64,000 bases of DNA from Cyanoderma ruficeps (GCA_008694505.1 VZDJ01000095.1:298465-362464), one strand, 5' to 3'. Positions 37,246 to 49,531 are shown, counted from the stretch's first letter. The notes: generated by a model not told the origin, from the letters alone. Translations and numbers: made by a program.

Positions 37246-37263
37246 AAAAAAAAAAAAAAAAAA

Positions 37264-38487
37264 GAAAAACATACATAAGGGGCTTAAAGGGTGTCTTCTA
37301 AAAAATTCAGGATTAATTATATTGGTGCAACTGCAAGCAGAAATTCTGAGGGAGGATTTGCTCAGACTATAGCTGAGCTGAAACCTTTCTGGAAAGCAGC
37401 TGCAAAAGAGGTCAGATTACCTTACTTAAGAGCTTGCACCACCGTTTCAAGACTGTCTCTTCAACAGTGAGTGTTTTCCTGATTAAAGACTTGTGGGAAT
37501 GAGTGGAAACTGATGCCTGTGGAAAAAAATTGACTAAAGCCTGATCTAAACAAGAAAGGGGAGGTATTCTGTGACTCTGGCAATGACATAGAGATGTCCC
37601 TTCCGGTAACTGTATGGACCTTAATGAGCATTGATCCTGACACTGAAATATTTTAAAGATACATTATTTAAGCTTGTTTTTGAAAGTTCCATTACAGGTG
37701 CTATCTGTTTAGCTGCTTTTAGAACTGTAAAGACAGGTAATCCAAAATCTTTGACTGTTTTGACAGGGAAAGACAAAAAAGCAAACAAGTAAACCTCCTT
37801 GTAAACTGGAACTTAATAAAACAACCCCTGCTCTGTGGTGTGCTTGGAAATAATTTCCACTTTGTTTCCAGTCTCCTTTTCCTGTTTGATGTCTGGAGGC
37901 TAAGATTGAATTGTGTTCCCCATCATTAGGGGTACAGATAGGGCTGGGTAGGGAGGAGGGAAAAAAAGCCCTGAAAACAACCCAAAGAAAAGATATTAAC
38001 ATGAAGAGGAGACTAAACAAGAATTAGACCCTGTTCTTACTAAATTTTTAAAAAAACAGAAAATTTTCTCTTTAAAGTCTTATAATCCAGGAACTGAACA
38101 TCCCAGTAAAATAATGTGGATGCATGTGGCTGAGCTTCAGCATGGATTATGGTGTCATGGTTTATGCCTCCACATGGATTTTGCCCCTCAGCAGCTACTT
38201 ATGCCACATCCATACAGAAGCAGATTACAGTATCATTGCACCTTCGCTGTTGCCTGCGAATTACTACATGGCCTAATGCCACTGCAAGCTTTTGCAGTAC
38301 TGTTTTTTTTTTTTTTCCTTATTGATTAAACATAAATTATTGAGGAAAGTAACTGAGGAAACTCCAAGGGAGTGGAGATTATGGTCTCTGTGACTAGAGG
38401 CTGTCTGTCACTGAATGTGATATTTCTGACCTGATAATTTGATATAATGCTTGTAATCCAGGATACTGCTCTAGAAGTTTATCATTT
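37264..38487. other. No gene seen
   Basis: Unique AT-rich DNA; a T run at about 38305-38318. Confidence 0.55.
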
Positions 38488-38622
38488 GGAATCACAGAAG
38501 CATAGAATGGTTTGGGTTGGATGGCTCTTTAAGATCATTTGGTTCCAACTACCACCACCATCCAGTACCCCACCTTGGGGCCACCCACTAGATTAGGTTT
38601 CTCAGGGCCCCATCCAATCTAT
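38488..38622 (-). mobile_element. CR1 LINE 3' fragment
   Basis: Reverse-complement CR1: CATAGAATGGTTTGGGTTGG, then TTTAAGATCATTTGGTTCCA, then CCCACTAGATTAGG and CCCCATCCAATCT. Confidence 0.88.
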
Positions 38623-39504
38623 TTTAGGATTTAGGATTCAGGACTAAGGATCTACTTTCTTTCAGTGCCTCACCACGCACACTAGAGAGGGAGTGGGAGA
38701 ATACATGTACTAAAAGGAGAACAGATAAATCTTGAGGTGGCAGCAACAAGGACAGTTTTTACATTCAGTTGTACCTGTGCAAGAAGAAGGAGGAGGGGAA
38801 GTCACTGAAGCTGGAATTCAAATGGCTTTACACCAGTCTAAGTTGATTTTATTTTTAATTTTTGTTTTTACAGGAAAACCCTGTGGGAAGCAATATTCCA
38901 GTAGGGTTCTATGGGAAAGTGATTCCTCTAGCAACTGTTCTAAAACATACTGACTTTTTGATAATGAATAGTGTTTTGCTTCACATTTTTGAGTTGCACA
39001 TATATGAGCCCTCGTAATCACCACAATTCTGGTTATAAAAGAAAGTGGACTTTTTAGGGAATCATTGAGGATACAAGGTGATACATTCTCAGCAATTCAG
39101 TCAGAAAATCTCTGACCCTAATCCTGGAAAACACATTGCACTTGTCCTCCTGAGGCATAGGATTTCTTCCTTTCACCCTAATGCACCCTTCTGAGCTTTT
39201 AAACTTGTCCACAAGAACACGCACATTGAAATATATGCTGCTGGGTATGGTCTGGGATGCTGGATCAGCTTCAGCAGCTGGAGGCCATTAGCCACTGTGG
39301 CTGACATTGTGTTTCTATTCTACATTTATCCCTTTTTCATAGAATTAAGAATAAACAGAAGTGGGGATGCAGATGTTACCAGCTGTTTGCAGTGCCAGCA
39401 CAGGCTGTGTGCTCCAGGCACTTCCTATGCTGTAGCTCAGACCTGGGTTTGAATGTTGGAGGCAGAAAAACTGAGAACAACTTAGCAATCTGAGCAATCA
39501 ATTC
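38623..39504. other. No gene seen
   Basis: Unique DNA; nothing recognised. Confidence 0.55.
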
Positions 39505-39728
39505 AAAACCGTAGTGGAAATCAGTGTTCAGCCAAGGAGCTGCTGATGTACAGGAAAACTGCTCAGGACTAGACTGGGAAACATTCTGGCATGGTAAGTG
39601 CAGATCCCATCTGGGGCATTTGTGGCTTTCTCAGCTGCCCTTTTTTACATTTCCTGCCTTTTCCCTGTTGCCCTGCCGCTTCATCTCGCCAGACCTAGTG
39701 TAGTACCCCAAAGTATACTGTGATAAAA
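39505..39728 (+). repeat. 224-bp direct repeat, copy 1
   Basis: Same length as 43487-43710 with six mismatches by hand (about 97 percent identity). It contains CTGGCATGGTAAGTGCAG, so GTAAGT at 39594-39599 could be a splice donor. It does not start with TG or end with CA like an LTR. Family unknown. Confidence 0.85.
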
Positions 39729-42700
39729 TTCTTGGTTTATTGGAGAGAATTTAGGAAGGTGTTGCTTTCCATAAAATTGGAAGTGTTAACTTAGGGCCTG
39801 AAGTGAAATACCATTAGATATTTCAGCTTGATGGTGAAACGCTGTTAATAAAATTTGTGACTTCTACCTTCTAGAATGAACAGCAATTTTTAGTGCTCAT
39901 ACTATTAAGCTACATAAAATCTGCATTATTCAATGAAGACTTTATCATCAGACTGCTGAGATGTCTTTTTGTCGTTGTACTGATTTAAATAATGAATCAG
40001 AAGAGGCAGCTTTCAGATGCAAAAGTTGAAATGCTAAAGAAAAGAATGTGGTGGATGTGTCCAAGTTTTATAACACAGTAGCTATAAATTATTAAACCTA
40101 TAATGTACATGCATTGCTTTGGAGTCAGAAGGGTTTTCATATAATGTTACATTCTTCTCAGTATGCCAACAAAGTAAACTTACCTTCCCACTGTTCTTCA
40201 ATAACTTCCCATCTATTCCTGCATATTGACCTCTCAGCTTACCTGGACAAATTTTGTTTTGCAGGTTCAAAGGTTACCATTCAGTCCTCAAAGTGTAGCA
40301 CTCAGAATATTTCCACCAGAAAACTGATCCTGTTGCCCCCCAGTGAAACTCTTTAACACAGCATTACATAGTGCAAACAGTGAACATCTGCCATGATGAA
40401 CTCTGAGACTGTGCACCATTTCAAATACTCAATCATGCAGTGAAACTAGCATATTTCTATAATAATCTAAAATAAATGTTAAGGTACTCAAACACTACTG
40501 TAAGCAGACAACAGCATGTGAATAAAACCTGCATATAAATTTAATTTCTGCAGATGAAATGGCTTAAACCAATGTAGATGACTCAAGAGAAGTACCAGAA
40601 AGTGCAAAGGAACTGAAAGGAAACAAAACACATTTCTCTTGTCTTGGAAGCTGTGGGAAATCCTTGCAATTAGAGCTTCAGGTCACAGTGGTTCTTCTTG
40701 TAGAACCTGATTTTTCTCTTGGAAGTGCTCCTCATTGTGGTGCTTTACTCTTGCAAAATTACTGCTGTTCCCTGCATTTGCCATCACCCCTTTCACCAAT
40801 GTCAACTCTTTAGTATTCTTTACCCATTCAGCAGTATTTGGATTTTTACAGTATTTATAATCTTTGTCAGAACAAAGGAAAGAGAATAATTTACTTATGC
40901 TGTGGTTCTTCTCCATTTCTAGTCAATGTCCCTTCCACACTACTTGGCAAGCTGTCTTTTTGATCATTAGAAGCTGATACTGGACATGCAGAGTGGCTCC
41001 ATCTGACCTTTTATCCACCCAGCCATACTGAGAGACTGATCTAACCTTTAGTGAATATTAAAGCTCCCTCAGGGAATGCAAATTTGTGTTGTCAAGAGGG
41101 CTTCCCTATGGATCTGCTGAAGACGCCCAGGTCCCAGTTGTGCTTCAGCTTTGCCTCTGATGAACATAAAACTTCTTCCATAACAATCTCTGCCAAAATT
41201 CTCCAAGGTGTCCTTTCTGTGGCATGGAGGAATTATATATATATATCAGTCTCTCTACTGGCAACAGGGATATCCTGTAAAACCTGTGACTTGGTAACTT
41301 GGGTTGCAAAATTAGTCTTATGTTGATTTATTTGAATTTCCTAAACTGTTTCTTCCTTCCACTTTAAAAGGTATATATATAATATATTAATAGTCAGCAT
41401 AGTAATAGAAACTCTCACCTTCCCAGTAATTTTTCGCCAGTATTGTTATCCTGAAAGCAAAAAGCAAAAGCCAGTGCTCTAAAGCTTCTAAATGTTGACA
41501 GGCACCAAGCAAAAGTATCAAAACTCTCTTTTCCCAAAGATTTCTTTTTCTAACTGGATCTGGGAGAACACATTATTGGTTGGACGGGTCAATACAAGCA
41601 GTTTTACAAACCTGTTTCTATTCGTTTTAAAACCCAAATGGTGTATTTCATTGGCAGGAAAGGAGTGAGCAGCATGAAAATGTTCCAGATTTTGGGAAGA
41701 GATGAAGAATTGCTTTAAATATGTGTCATACCTAGGAAGAATCCCAGTGGCAGGATCTTCAGAATGAGGTGATCTTTAAGGTCCTTTTCTTTAAGGTGCA
41801 CTCAAAAATGAGTCATTGAAATGCCATGTGTTAGACTGGAGAACTGCAGGTGCCCCACGTATGTAGCAGCCCTGGTCCCATGTCTCTTCTGACACAGTTA
41901 TTTGCTGCAAATTGACTTTCCTGAAGACAGGAATCTCTTGTGAGCTGTCTTTCTCACGTTGCTGGGTATAATTTTCCTTTTATCTTCGATGGAAATATCT
42001 GCTTCTCGCTCCCCTGTGCAAAAATGCAAACAGGAGCTTTGTTGTGCAAATACCTGACTAATGAAACCCCTGGTACTTACATGTTACATTGACACCATGA
42101 AAAAGTCATGAAACAAGAAAAGAAAGTTTTGGGAAGACAGAGACTGCCTTTTCATTAGGACAACAATGGTAAAAAAGACTTCATTCCAGGAGAGGATTAA
42201 GGACAGTTGATAAAATCATAATAAGTTTTTAGGCAGCAAAGTGATCAAATGGCCTAGTTAACAACAGAAGTAATTGCTTTCTGTTTGCCTAAGCACAGGC
42301 TGCATCTGCTATGTCCTATAAAGAGTAATTGCAAATGGCATAATTATAACCTCCAGTCTCCCGAGACATCATTGAGAGTAAGGTTGTATGGTGCCTTACT
42401 CTTGGCAAAAAAAGCACACATTTTAATTTGGGAGCGCTATACTGCAGCTGCTGCCTTCCCGAAGGTCACTGGGAAGTGGTAAATTCAGTGGCAGGATAGT
42501 TTAAATTCTCAGTGAAGTCCTTAGTTCTGCTTCCAGGATTTACTCGATATAGCTGATGCTGTGAGCATGTGATACCCACCCAGCAGAAAGGATGTATAGA
42601 TATTGCAGCTGAGAGTCAGGTATGCAGAGGAAGGTATGAAGAGCAAGTAGATTAATCCTTTATGAATCTTAATTATTTTAGAAGCATCAGTGACTTAATC

Positions 42701-43486
42701 AGGATGACCATGTAAAGTATTTCACCATATTTATGAAACAGAGACACTACTTTTTTTCATTTTAAGTATAGTGGTAAACAGCTGAGGAAGAGAAGGAAGT
42801 CCATCTCTGTAATACTTCCTTCCCCCAGTCTTTTGTCTGTGACTCATAGGGAATGAGCTACTCTGCACTGCTGCTAATATCTGACAGCTGTGCATTTAAC
42901 AGAATCCCCTTCTTTGTGTCTCCCAATTTTAGGAAAAAAAATTACTACCACATAGCGCATCTCCATGTGCACATATTAGATCAAAGCAGCAAATCAAATT
43001 ATGGTTTATTGGAGTGTATGTAAGAAAAAGGGGGGATGAGAACAGTGTAGGAAGAAGAAAGACACAGGACAGTTATTCCCATAAAAGATGCTGGTTAAAA
43101 CTAATTTATGCTACTAGGAAAGGAGGGAAAGGCAAAAGTATTATCTGGGAAAAGTTGGGGAAAACTGGGTGTTGATCATACTCTAGGATGATGTTTACAA
43201 TGAAACATTTTAATGCAAAAATATTATCTCTTCCTTGTGCTCCCCAGATTTTAATTCAGCCAGTGCACTGCTTCTGTAACAGGAGGCATCTGCTAGCGTA
43301 CAGCACCTTTCTTGCCCTCTCTAATGTGTTCTGGTGCTGCTTTCATGAAAAAGGTGCATTTCTGAAGACCTTGCTTGTTTCTGACTTACTTCCCTGCTTA
43401 CTGATTTATGTATTCTCCAAGCTACAGTTTGGCCTTCCCAGTTTCTCAGGCATAGAAGTTTCCATGGTAACTTAATGAATGAAGGT
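39729..43486. other. No gene seen between the two 224-bp repeats
   Basis: AT-rich DNA without recognised exons. A short stretch near 41768-41795 (GGTGATCTTTAAGGTCC) may be a CR1 remnant. TA-rich simple sequence at 41370-41392. Confidence 0.5.
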
Positions 43487-43710
43487 AAAACCATAGTGGA
43501 AATCAGTGTTCAGCCAAGGAGCTGCCGATGTACAGGAAAACTGCTCAGGACCAGACTGGGAAACATTCTGGCATGGTAAGTGCAGATGCCATCTGGGGCA
43601 TTTGTGGCTTTCTCAGCTGCCCTTTTTTACATTTCCTGCCTTTTCCCTGTTGCCCTGCCGCTTCATCTCACCAGACCTAGTGTAGTACCCCAAAGTACAC
43701 TGTGATAAAA
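43487..43710 (+). repeat. 224-bp direct repeat, copy 2
   Basis: Partner of 39505-39728, 3982 bp downstream in the same orientation. It keeps the GTAAGT site at 43576-43581. The flanks on both sides differ from those of copy 1, so only this unit is shared. Confidence 0.85.
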
Positions 43711-44068
43711 ACACAGGGTGTGGGTGTCCTGAGGCTGCCCTGCCAAGCCTGCACCATCATCCCTGGAGGATTTATTACTGTGGAGCAGAAATAGGAAGAT
43801 GAGCCCTTCAGCTGGTACTACCACTCCTGCTGAACTGCAGCTTGTCAGTTCAGTCCAAGTGTGGACTCTGGCTTCATTTTGGACATGAACACAGGTTCAG
43901 AGGTTGTGATCTGTCACCTTGCGGCAGTGTGCAACAGGAGTCTAAGCCAGAGAGGAGCCAGTCACGTTGTTTCAGGTGTTTGTACTCCTGCCAATAAACT
44001 CACTGGATCATCTACTGTTTAGAGATAGCCATGGGTGTTGAAAATTTTCTTATACAGTTGTAAAATAA
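43711..44068. other. No gene seen
   Basis: Unique-looking DNA between the repeat and a CR1. Confidence 0.5.
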
Positions 44069-44456
44069 TTTGGGCTGGAAGGAACCTTTAGAGTCCTATC
44101 ATTCTGACCCACCTGCCATGGGACAAGGATACTTTTCACTAGTTCAGGTTGCATGGACTCCCATCCAGACTAACCTTGAATATTTCCTAGGAATGGTCAC
44201 CCACAGTTTCTCTGACAAATCTGTGCAAGTTTTTCACCATCCATATCATAGAAAATATTTTTCCTATATCTACTCTAAATCTACATTCTTTTAGTTTGAA
44301 ATTATTAGTTCTTGTCCTATCCCTGCAGGCCCTATTAAAGTCAGTCCTCATCTTTCTTACAAGCCCCATTTAAGTACTGAAAGGCTGCAGGGAGGTCTCC
44401 CTGGAGACTTCTCCAGGTTGAATAATCCCAACTCCCTCTTGCACAGCTTTGTCATA
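44069..44456 (-). mobile_element. CR1 LINE 3' end, diverged
   Basis: Reverse-complement CR1: TTGGGCTGGAAGGAACCTTT, CCTGCCATGGGACAAGG, CACAGTTTCTCTGACAAAT, CTGCAGGGAGGTCTCCCTGG, CTCCAGGTTGAATAATCCCA. Confidence 0.85.
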
Positions 44457-44783
44457 GCTTGAAGAGAAAGCGTATGTGGATTTGGAGCTGTATTTCCTTG
44501 TGCTTCTGCTCTCAAGACTCACTGTAGTCTGAGCACACAGCCTGCCCAGCATGGTAGGACTTTGCTGGTCAAGCTTCTGTTTTTTAAAGGCTTTTTGTTG
44601 AAAAATGCACTGGGAACATAAAGGGATGGTAGAATTTATTAAAACATGAAAACAGCCCAGACTGTCCAAGTGAAACTTGGTAGCTGCCCTGCAGCAAAAC
44701 CTGGCACAGCAACACCACACATAAGAGATGAGAAACTGGTAATTATCCACTCTAGTTGCAGTGCCAAGCAGACCTACTCGGTT

Positions 44784-45369
44784 ACAGAATCACAGAATCA
44801 TTTAGGTTGGAAAAGACCTTTGAGATCATCAAGCCCAACCTATGACCCAACACCACCTTGTCAACCACACCATGGCACTGAGTACAATATACAGTCCTTC
44901 CTCAAACATTTTCTGGGACTATGACTCCACCACCTCCCTGCGCAGCCCCTTCCAGTCTTGTCACCCTTTTTGTGAAGAATTTCTTCCTAATGTCCAGCCC
45001 AAACCTCTCCTGGTACAGCTCTTAAGGCTGTGTTGTATTGTCTTGTCTCCCTTGCAACCTGGGAGCACAGCCTGACTCCCACCTGGCTGGGAATTGTAAA
45101 GAGTAATAAAATCTCCTCTGAGACTCCTTTTCTCCAGGCTGAGCTCCAGTCCCCTCTCCAGCCTTGTCTCTCTTCTCTGGACATACTCCAGCCCCACAGT
45201 GTCCTTCCTAAACTGAGGAGCCCAGAACTGGACACAGCATTCAAGGTGTGGCCCAACCAGTGCCAAGTTCAGGGGAAGAGTCACTGCCCTGGCCCTGCTG
45301 GCCACAGTATTTTTTATACAGGATGCCAATGGCCTTCTGGGCCACATGGACTCACTGCTGGCTCATGTT
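44784..45369 (-). mobile_element. CR1 LINE 3' end, about 590 bp
   Basis: Reverse-complement CR1 of a different subfamily from its neighbour: ACAGAATCACAGAATCATTT, TTGGAAAAGACCTTTGAGAT, AGAATTTCTTCCTAATGTCC, TTCTCCAGGCTGAGCTCCAG, CCAGAACTGGACACAGCATT, GCCAATGGCCTTCTGGGCCA. Open frames of up to 128 codons on its minus strand are in non-coding CR1 tail or decayed sequence. Confidence 0.92.
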
Positions 45370-45763
45370 TAGCAACTCTTTAGGTAGTGTCAGGAAGGTT
45401 AAGTTCTGAAAAGAACTGCTGCCTCTTTCCAAAATACACTTTTCCACACTTCGAATACTTGGTGGTTTCCTTAAAGCCCAGTGTGTCCTGATGAAGGTGA
45501 CTGCAGCTCCTCAGGGACACCAGGGTTGTTCCCAGCTCTGCCTTCCTTACTGCTTGTCTGTTACCAGTGACAGCATGTGCAATTAATAGAAGAGGAGCTG
45601 TGTTTAAACCTATTCTGAAATGTACTCTCTCATGAAACTCAGAGTATTTTGCAGTAATGACCTGAAGTCTTTTATGTGTCTTCTGATTTTAGGAAATGGT
45701 TCAGCAGCAGCATTTTAAGCAGTTATTTATAAAGATTATTATCTGCTTATTTGCTGATTCTCC
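45370..45763. other. No gene seen
   Basis: Unique DNA between CR1 and an LTR. Confidence 0.5.
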
Positions 45764-46653
45764 TGCATGATCTGCTGTTGGGGATTAGATTTCTTCCTTG
45801 TAGAATTTTTTCCCTGGTTCCCAAATTGCTAGGAAACTAACTACTTAAGGGTACTTATGCAAAACAAAAGAAGTGGCCAAAGTCAGGAGAGGAGTGTAGC
45901 ATCCAGATGCTACATTTCTTTTGCCTCTGGGAGTTTCTCTCCAAGGGGAGAGATACTACAAGATATTTTGAGGGCAGGAAAAGGACAGGACTGGGGACAG
46001 TGGGTCTTGCTCTTGGCATCGGAAGGAGGAGGATCAAGCTGTTGCTTACTGCAGGGAGAATTCACTGTCATCACCGGAGTCCAGTCCTAGGGATCTACCA
46101 CCACATGCTCTTGTGCCTGGGAATCCTGAGCTCGTTTCTGTTTCCTGCTCTGCTGGGAGCCAAGCCACTGCTGTCCCGCCCCTGCCGCTTCGTCCGTCTT
46201 TTGGTATGCTGTAGCCCCATTGCCTGTCCTGGCGGGACATCCCAGCAGTTCCAGCTACCATCTCAGAGTTTCTGCTACATCTCCTCTACCAGGCTGGGAT
46301 TTCTGCTCAGTCCTGCTGTTCCAGCTTGGTGCTCCTCAGGGCCTTGCAAAAGGCATAGGGATCAGACTGCCACAGAGTTTTGTGAAGCAAAGTCTCTCCT
46401 CCATCCCTTCCTGTCTCAGCCGTGAAGGCTGTCACAACGTTCCTGGTTTCTGTTTTGTTGTTAATGCCATAGTTATTGTTTGTTTGCCTTGTTATACGTA
46501 CTAGTAAAGAACTATTATTCCTACCCTCATATCTTTGCCTGAGAGCCTTTTAATTTCAAAATTATAATAATTCAGAGGGTGAAGGTTTACATTCTCCATT
46601 CCAAGAGAGGCTCCTGCCTTCCCTAGCAGACACCTGTCTTTCAAATTAGGACA
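45764..46653 (+). mobile_element. ERVL-class LTR with probable TCTCC duplication
   Basis: The 3' half is a clear avian ERVL-type LTR: TTCCAGCTTGGTGCTCCTCA, GTAAAGAACTATTATTCCTA, TTTGCCTGAGAGCC, ending CAAATTAGGACA at 46653. TCTCC follows at 46654-46658 and TCTCC also precedes a TG at 45764, giving a plausible 5-bp duplication and an 890-bp LTR. The 5' boundary rests only on that repeat. No internal genes adjoin it. Confidence 0.72.
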
Positions 46654-46658
46654 TCTCC

Positions 46659-48870
46659 TTAAACTCACAAATCTAGAGTACTCCTGAGGAAAAAACGTTA
46701 AGAATTTGTGGAACTCTAGGGAAAATGTGGAGTCATCCAATTCAGATTTATTTTAACTGTAATTCTTAGTTCTCTGTATGCTGCCAAAGGCAACAGCAAA
46801 CCTAGTTGTGGAGCAGTCTGGGAATATCCTGGAATATCCCATTCCCTACCCCTGCAGAGCTGGCTGCCAGCTACCAGCAGACATCACCTACAGGTATGCC
46901 TATTTTTGGAGATCTCTTTTGTTGTGGAAGCAAGTAATCAAACTAAAGGACAGTTTTCCTATTCTGAAATGTACTTCTAGGAATGCACTGCCCTCACCAA
47001 ACTGTGAAAGTAGTACTTGGGCCTGATTTCTCAATACAATAGGGTTACTTCAGATCCAGTAACTAGCTAATCAGCTCTGAAGAGGGATCAAGTATTGATA
47101 ACTTTGAAACCTTCTCATCATTGAACCCACTTCTTCACAGAAATGGAGAGGTCAAACAGCTCTGACATTTTTCAATACACAGTAAAATATCTGACCATGT
47201 GAGAGCTAGGCAGTGAGAAAGACTTGCTATGGTCAGTTGGGGAAAGGCTAGAGCTGAATCTCTCTAACAAGAACATATATAAATTGAAAGAAAATTATGT
47301 CTCTGAGGTGTTTTATGAATGCTTCGTTATTCACTAGTTCTGTCCTACCAATGCATGATGTATTTGCTCTGCATTTGGTATTAGCCTACAACTGACACAA
47401 TGAAGAATCACTAATACACTAAGCTGAAAACTTGTGTCTCCATCTGCTAGGAATTAGCCTCCAGAAAAGAGAGCTATTTTTTTGCATTAAATTCTAGGAC
47501 AGCAATTACTTCTTACAATAAGGGCTGGAAAAATCAGGTTACATTTTCCTCCTGTGAGGAGTGACAAGTTTCTCACTGTCATTGCTCTGATTACTTGACC
47601 ATAAACTGCATTTTTGTAGCTCTCTTGATGCCTGCTTTTAAGCCATCTTGGTGAAAAAAGCACAAAACACTGTGATGCAACTTGGAGAGTGCAAAGCAAG
47701 GATTTGATTTTAATTATTTTGAGTATAGATTTATGCAACTGACAACTCTGATGACAGAGATAGAAATACACCAAAAATCTGACAGAGAGGTGTGCCATTG
47801 AGGTAGGCATACATGAGTGTATTCTTTTGTCTCCATCTTTATACTTTATGTTGCATTGAAAGAGGTATGTTGCAGAGACACTCCTAGGAGCTGGGCTAAA
47901 GGACCACCACCTTTTAAGTCTGGTCTCCATTTATGTTTGTAAAAAACACACATGCAAGCCATCATCATTTTGACAGCATCATGTGTATCAGCACTGGTAG
48001 AAATCAGAGGTGTCAGAGTAATGGGGATTTTGCCTACAGACTTTGAATTATTCTCCCTGGACACAGTCTGTGAAGGTTTCTTTTCTCAGATTCAATGTCT
48101 CATGGATACCAGGTCACCCGCAGTAGCATTTTGTTCTCATTTGATCCTCTCTGCCTGGATCCTAAAATTAGAGAAACAAAGCAGCCTAATAGAGATCTGC
48201 CTCCTCAGAATGTTCCTTGGTTTGCTCTGGCATGCCCCTGCCTTAACCTCAGCAGTGGAAAATGCTAAGCAGTTTGTCAGTTTTGGCACAAAAGCTGCTT
48301 TACATGGTGTGCTAGGCTTTTTTCTTCTTTCTGGCCCCTTCTCGTGGAAGTTTGCTGTAATATCTGTAAATAAACGTGCAGTTAGAACCTACACTGAAGA
48401 TGCCTGAAGCTTGAAGCTGTTTATGGCACTAACAAACACTTTAACTGTTTCTTAATCAGTGTTCTTCTAACCCTAGCAGCCAATTAAGAATTAAGACACC
48501 AAACACAGTACATGTGCCAATTTCCAGAATGCCTTTTTTGTGCTAGAATTAACATAGCATGCAGGAAATGCCATGTGAATAAATTAATCTGTTGTCTTGG
48601 CATTACTTTTTCATCCATTTCTGCAGATTTATGGTGACCATCTTACTGCCCAGAAAGATACACAGGCCTGAAAGGGAAACCATCCTTCTGAACCTCAGCT
48701 CTGACTTTCATAGCTGCTCTGTACTTTGGCAGCTGCAGCAGGAGGTTATGTGTCCCTGCCGCTTTGTCTGAAGCCTGCCAAAATTTCCCAGATAATTAAG
48801 GTATGGAGATGGATTCAGGGATTTATTTGGGTTGTGTTATAAAATATGATACATATTGATTTGGGGGGGG
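46659..48870. other. No gene seen
   Basis: AT-rich unique DNA. A 151-codon plus-strand frame (47952-48407) and a 147-codon minus frame (47487-47930) have no recognised domain. Confidence 0.5.
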
Positions 48871-48873
48871 TGA

Positions 48874-49143
48874 GGAATTAAAATCCTACAGCTGCCAGAG
48901 ACTACGGAGGGGACACCGGAGACGATCCACAAGGAATGTAGGACTCCATCAGCAAGTGAAAAGGACATGCCGACTCAACCCCCTCAGCTTTCAGCCACCA
49001 AGTATACACCGCTGCCTCCAGAGGAGACAGGTCCATCCCCAGCCCAGACAACCGAAACTGCTCCCATTCAAGGAGGGACCCCAAAATCCACAACGGGGCG
49101 TCTGGGGACAGAGACCTTCTCTACAACTGAAAGCGGGTTGAGC
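48874..49143 (+). other. Pro/Thr/Ser-rich open frame in the U3 of the CpG-rich LTR
   Basis: Ninety sense codons run between a TGA and a TAA with no ATG near the start. The composition is rich in Thr, Pro, Ser and Glu (EETGPSPAQTTETAP and STTGRLGTETFSTTE), like a mucin-type linker. After the TAA at 49144-49146 the same frame continues for 30 more codons to 49237. It could be the overlapping end of a viral gene reaching into U3, or a chance product of GC-rich DNA. No family was recognised. Confidence 0.22.
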
Positions 49144-49269
49144 TAATCCTCGAAACTCCATTCAGATTCGGCGGGGACAACATCAGAAATTGAATGGGAA
49201 AGCCATTTCCAGGGAAAAGCCTGGCCCGGGGAAAAATAAACTGTATAAAAATGGGACTCCGGGAACGGC

Positions 49270-49446
49270 ATGTCGGAGCAGATGATCGTGGACTCAGCGC
49301 GGGCTGGTCTGATATCTGCCTCCCAGTCACGATTGGACTTATACTCTGTTGTGGCAGGAACCCTTGTCGGTTCCATTTCAATTCGGCTAATTTTCGTTAT
49401 TTTACTTTTTTATATTCGCGATCTCTATAATCCACCTAATCTGTAG
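49270..49446 (+). CDS. Hypothetical 58-codon frame with a C-terminal membrane segment
   Basis: The frame begins MSEQMIVDSARAG and ends at a TAG at 49444. A hydrophobic stretch (SIRLIFVILLFYI) precedes a short polar tail (RDLYNPPNL), a layout typical of a small membrane protein or an Env cytoplasmic end. The ATG lies about 20 bases after the TATA box, so it may fall at or before the cap site. A 78-codon frame in another register (49194-49430) overlaps it, and only one, if either, can be real. No homologue was recognised. Confidence 0.25.
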   Translation: MSEQMIVDSARAGLISASQSRLDLYSVVAGTLVGSISIRLIFVILLFYIRDLYNPPNL

Positions 49447-49498
49447 AAAATAAAGCTTTGATTTTTGATTAAGAGATCTGTGTCACGACATTTNCTTT

Positions 49499-49531
49499 GG
49501 TTTGTTGTTGTTGTTGTTGTTGTTGTTGTTC
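49499..49531. repeat. (GTT)n simple repeat
   Basis: Tandem GTT units directly after the LTR end. Confidence 0.92.

Larger units (their letters stand above)
48871..49490 (+). mobile_element. CpG-rich 620-bp LTR, family not named
   Basis: A TG at 48871 follows a polypurine-like TTGGGGGGGG. The segment has a TATA box (TATAAAAA) at 49244-49251 and AATAAA at 49449-49454, and ends TGTCACGACA at 49490. That gives U3 of about 400 bp, R of about 200 bp and a short U5. It is much richer in CpG than the flanking DNA, suggesting a recent insertion. No target duplication was found; an N at 49494 and a GTT repeat obscure the right edge. Two open frames inside are described separately. Confidence 0.65.

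Noticed and set aside
36724..37301. Long frames across the N gap
   Set aside because: They consist mostly of Ns and simple repeat and are an artefact of translating the gap.
45907..46425. 172-codon plus-strand open frame
   Set aside because: It is contained in the U3/R part of an ERVL-class LTR and has no relation to a known protein.
47952..48407. 151-codon plus-strand frame
   Set aside because: No domain was recognised and no exon signals decide it. A chance frame in unique DNA is likelier.
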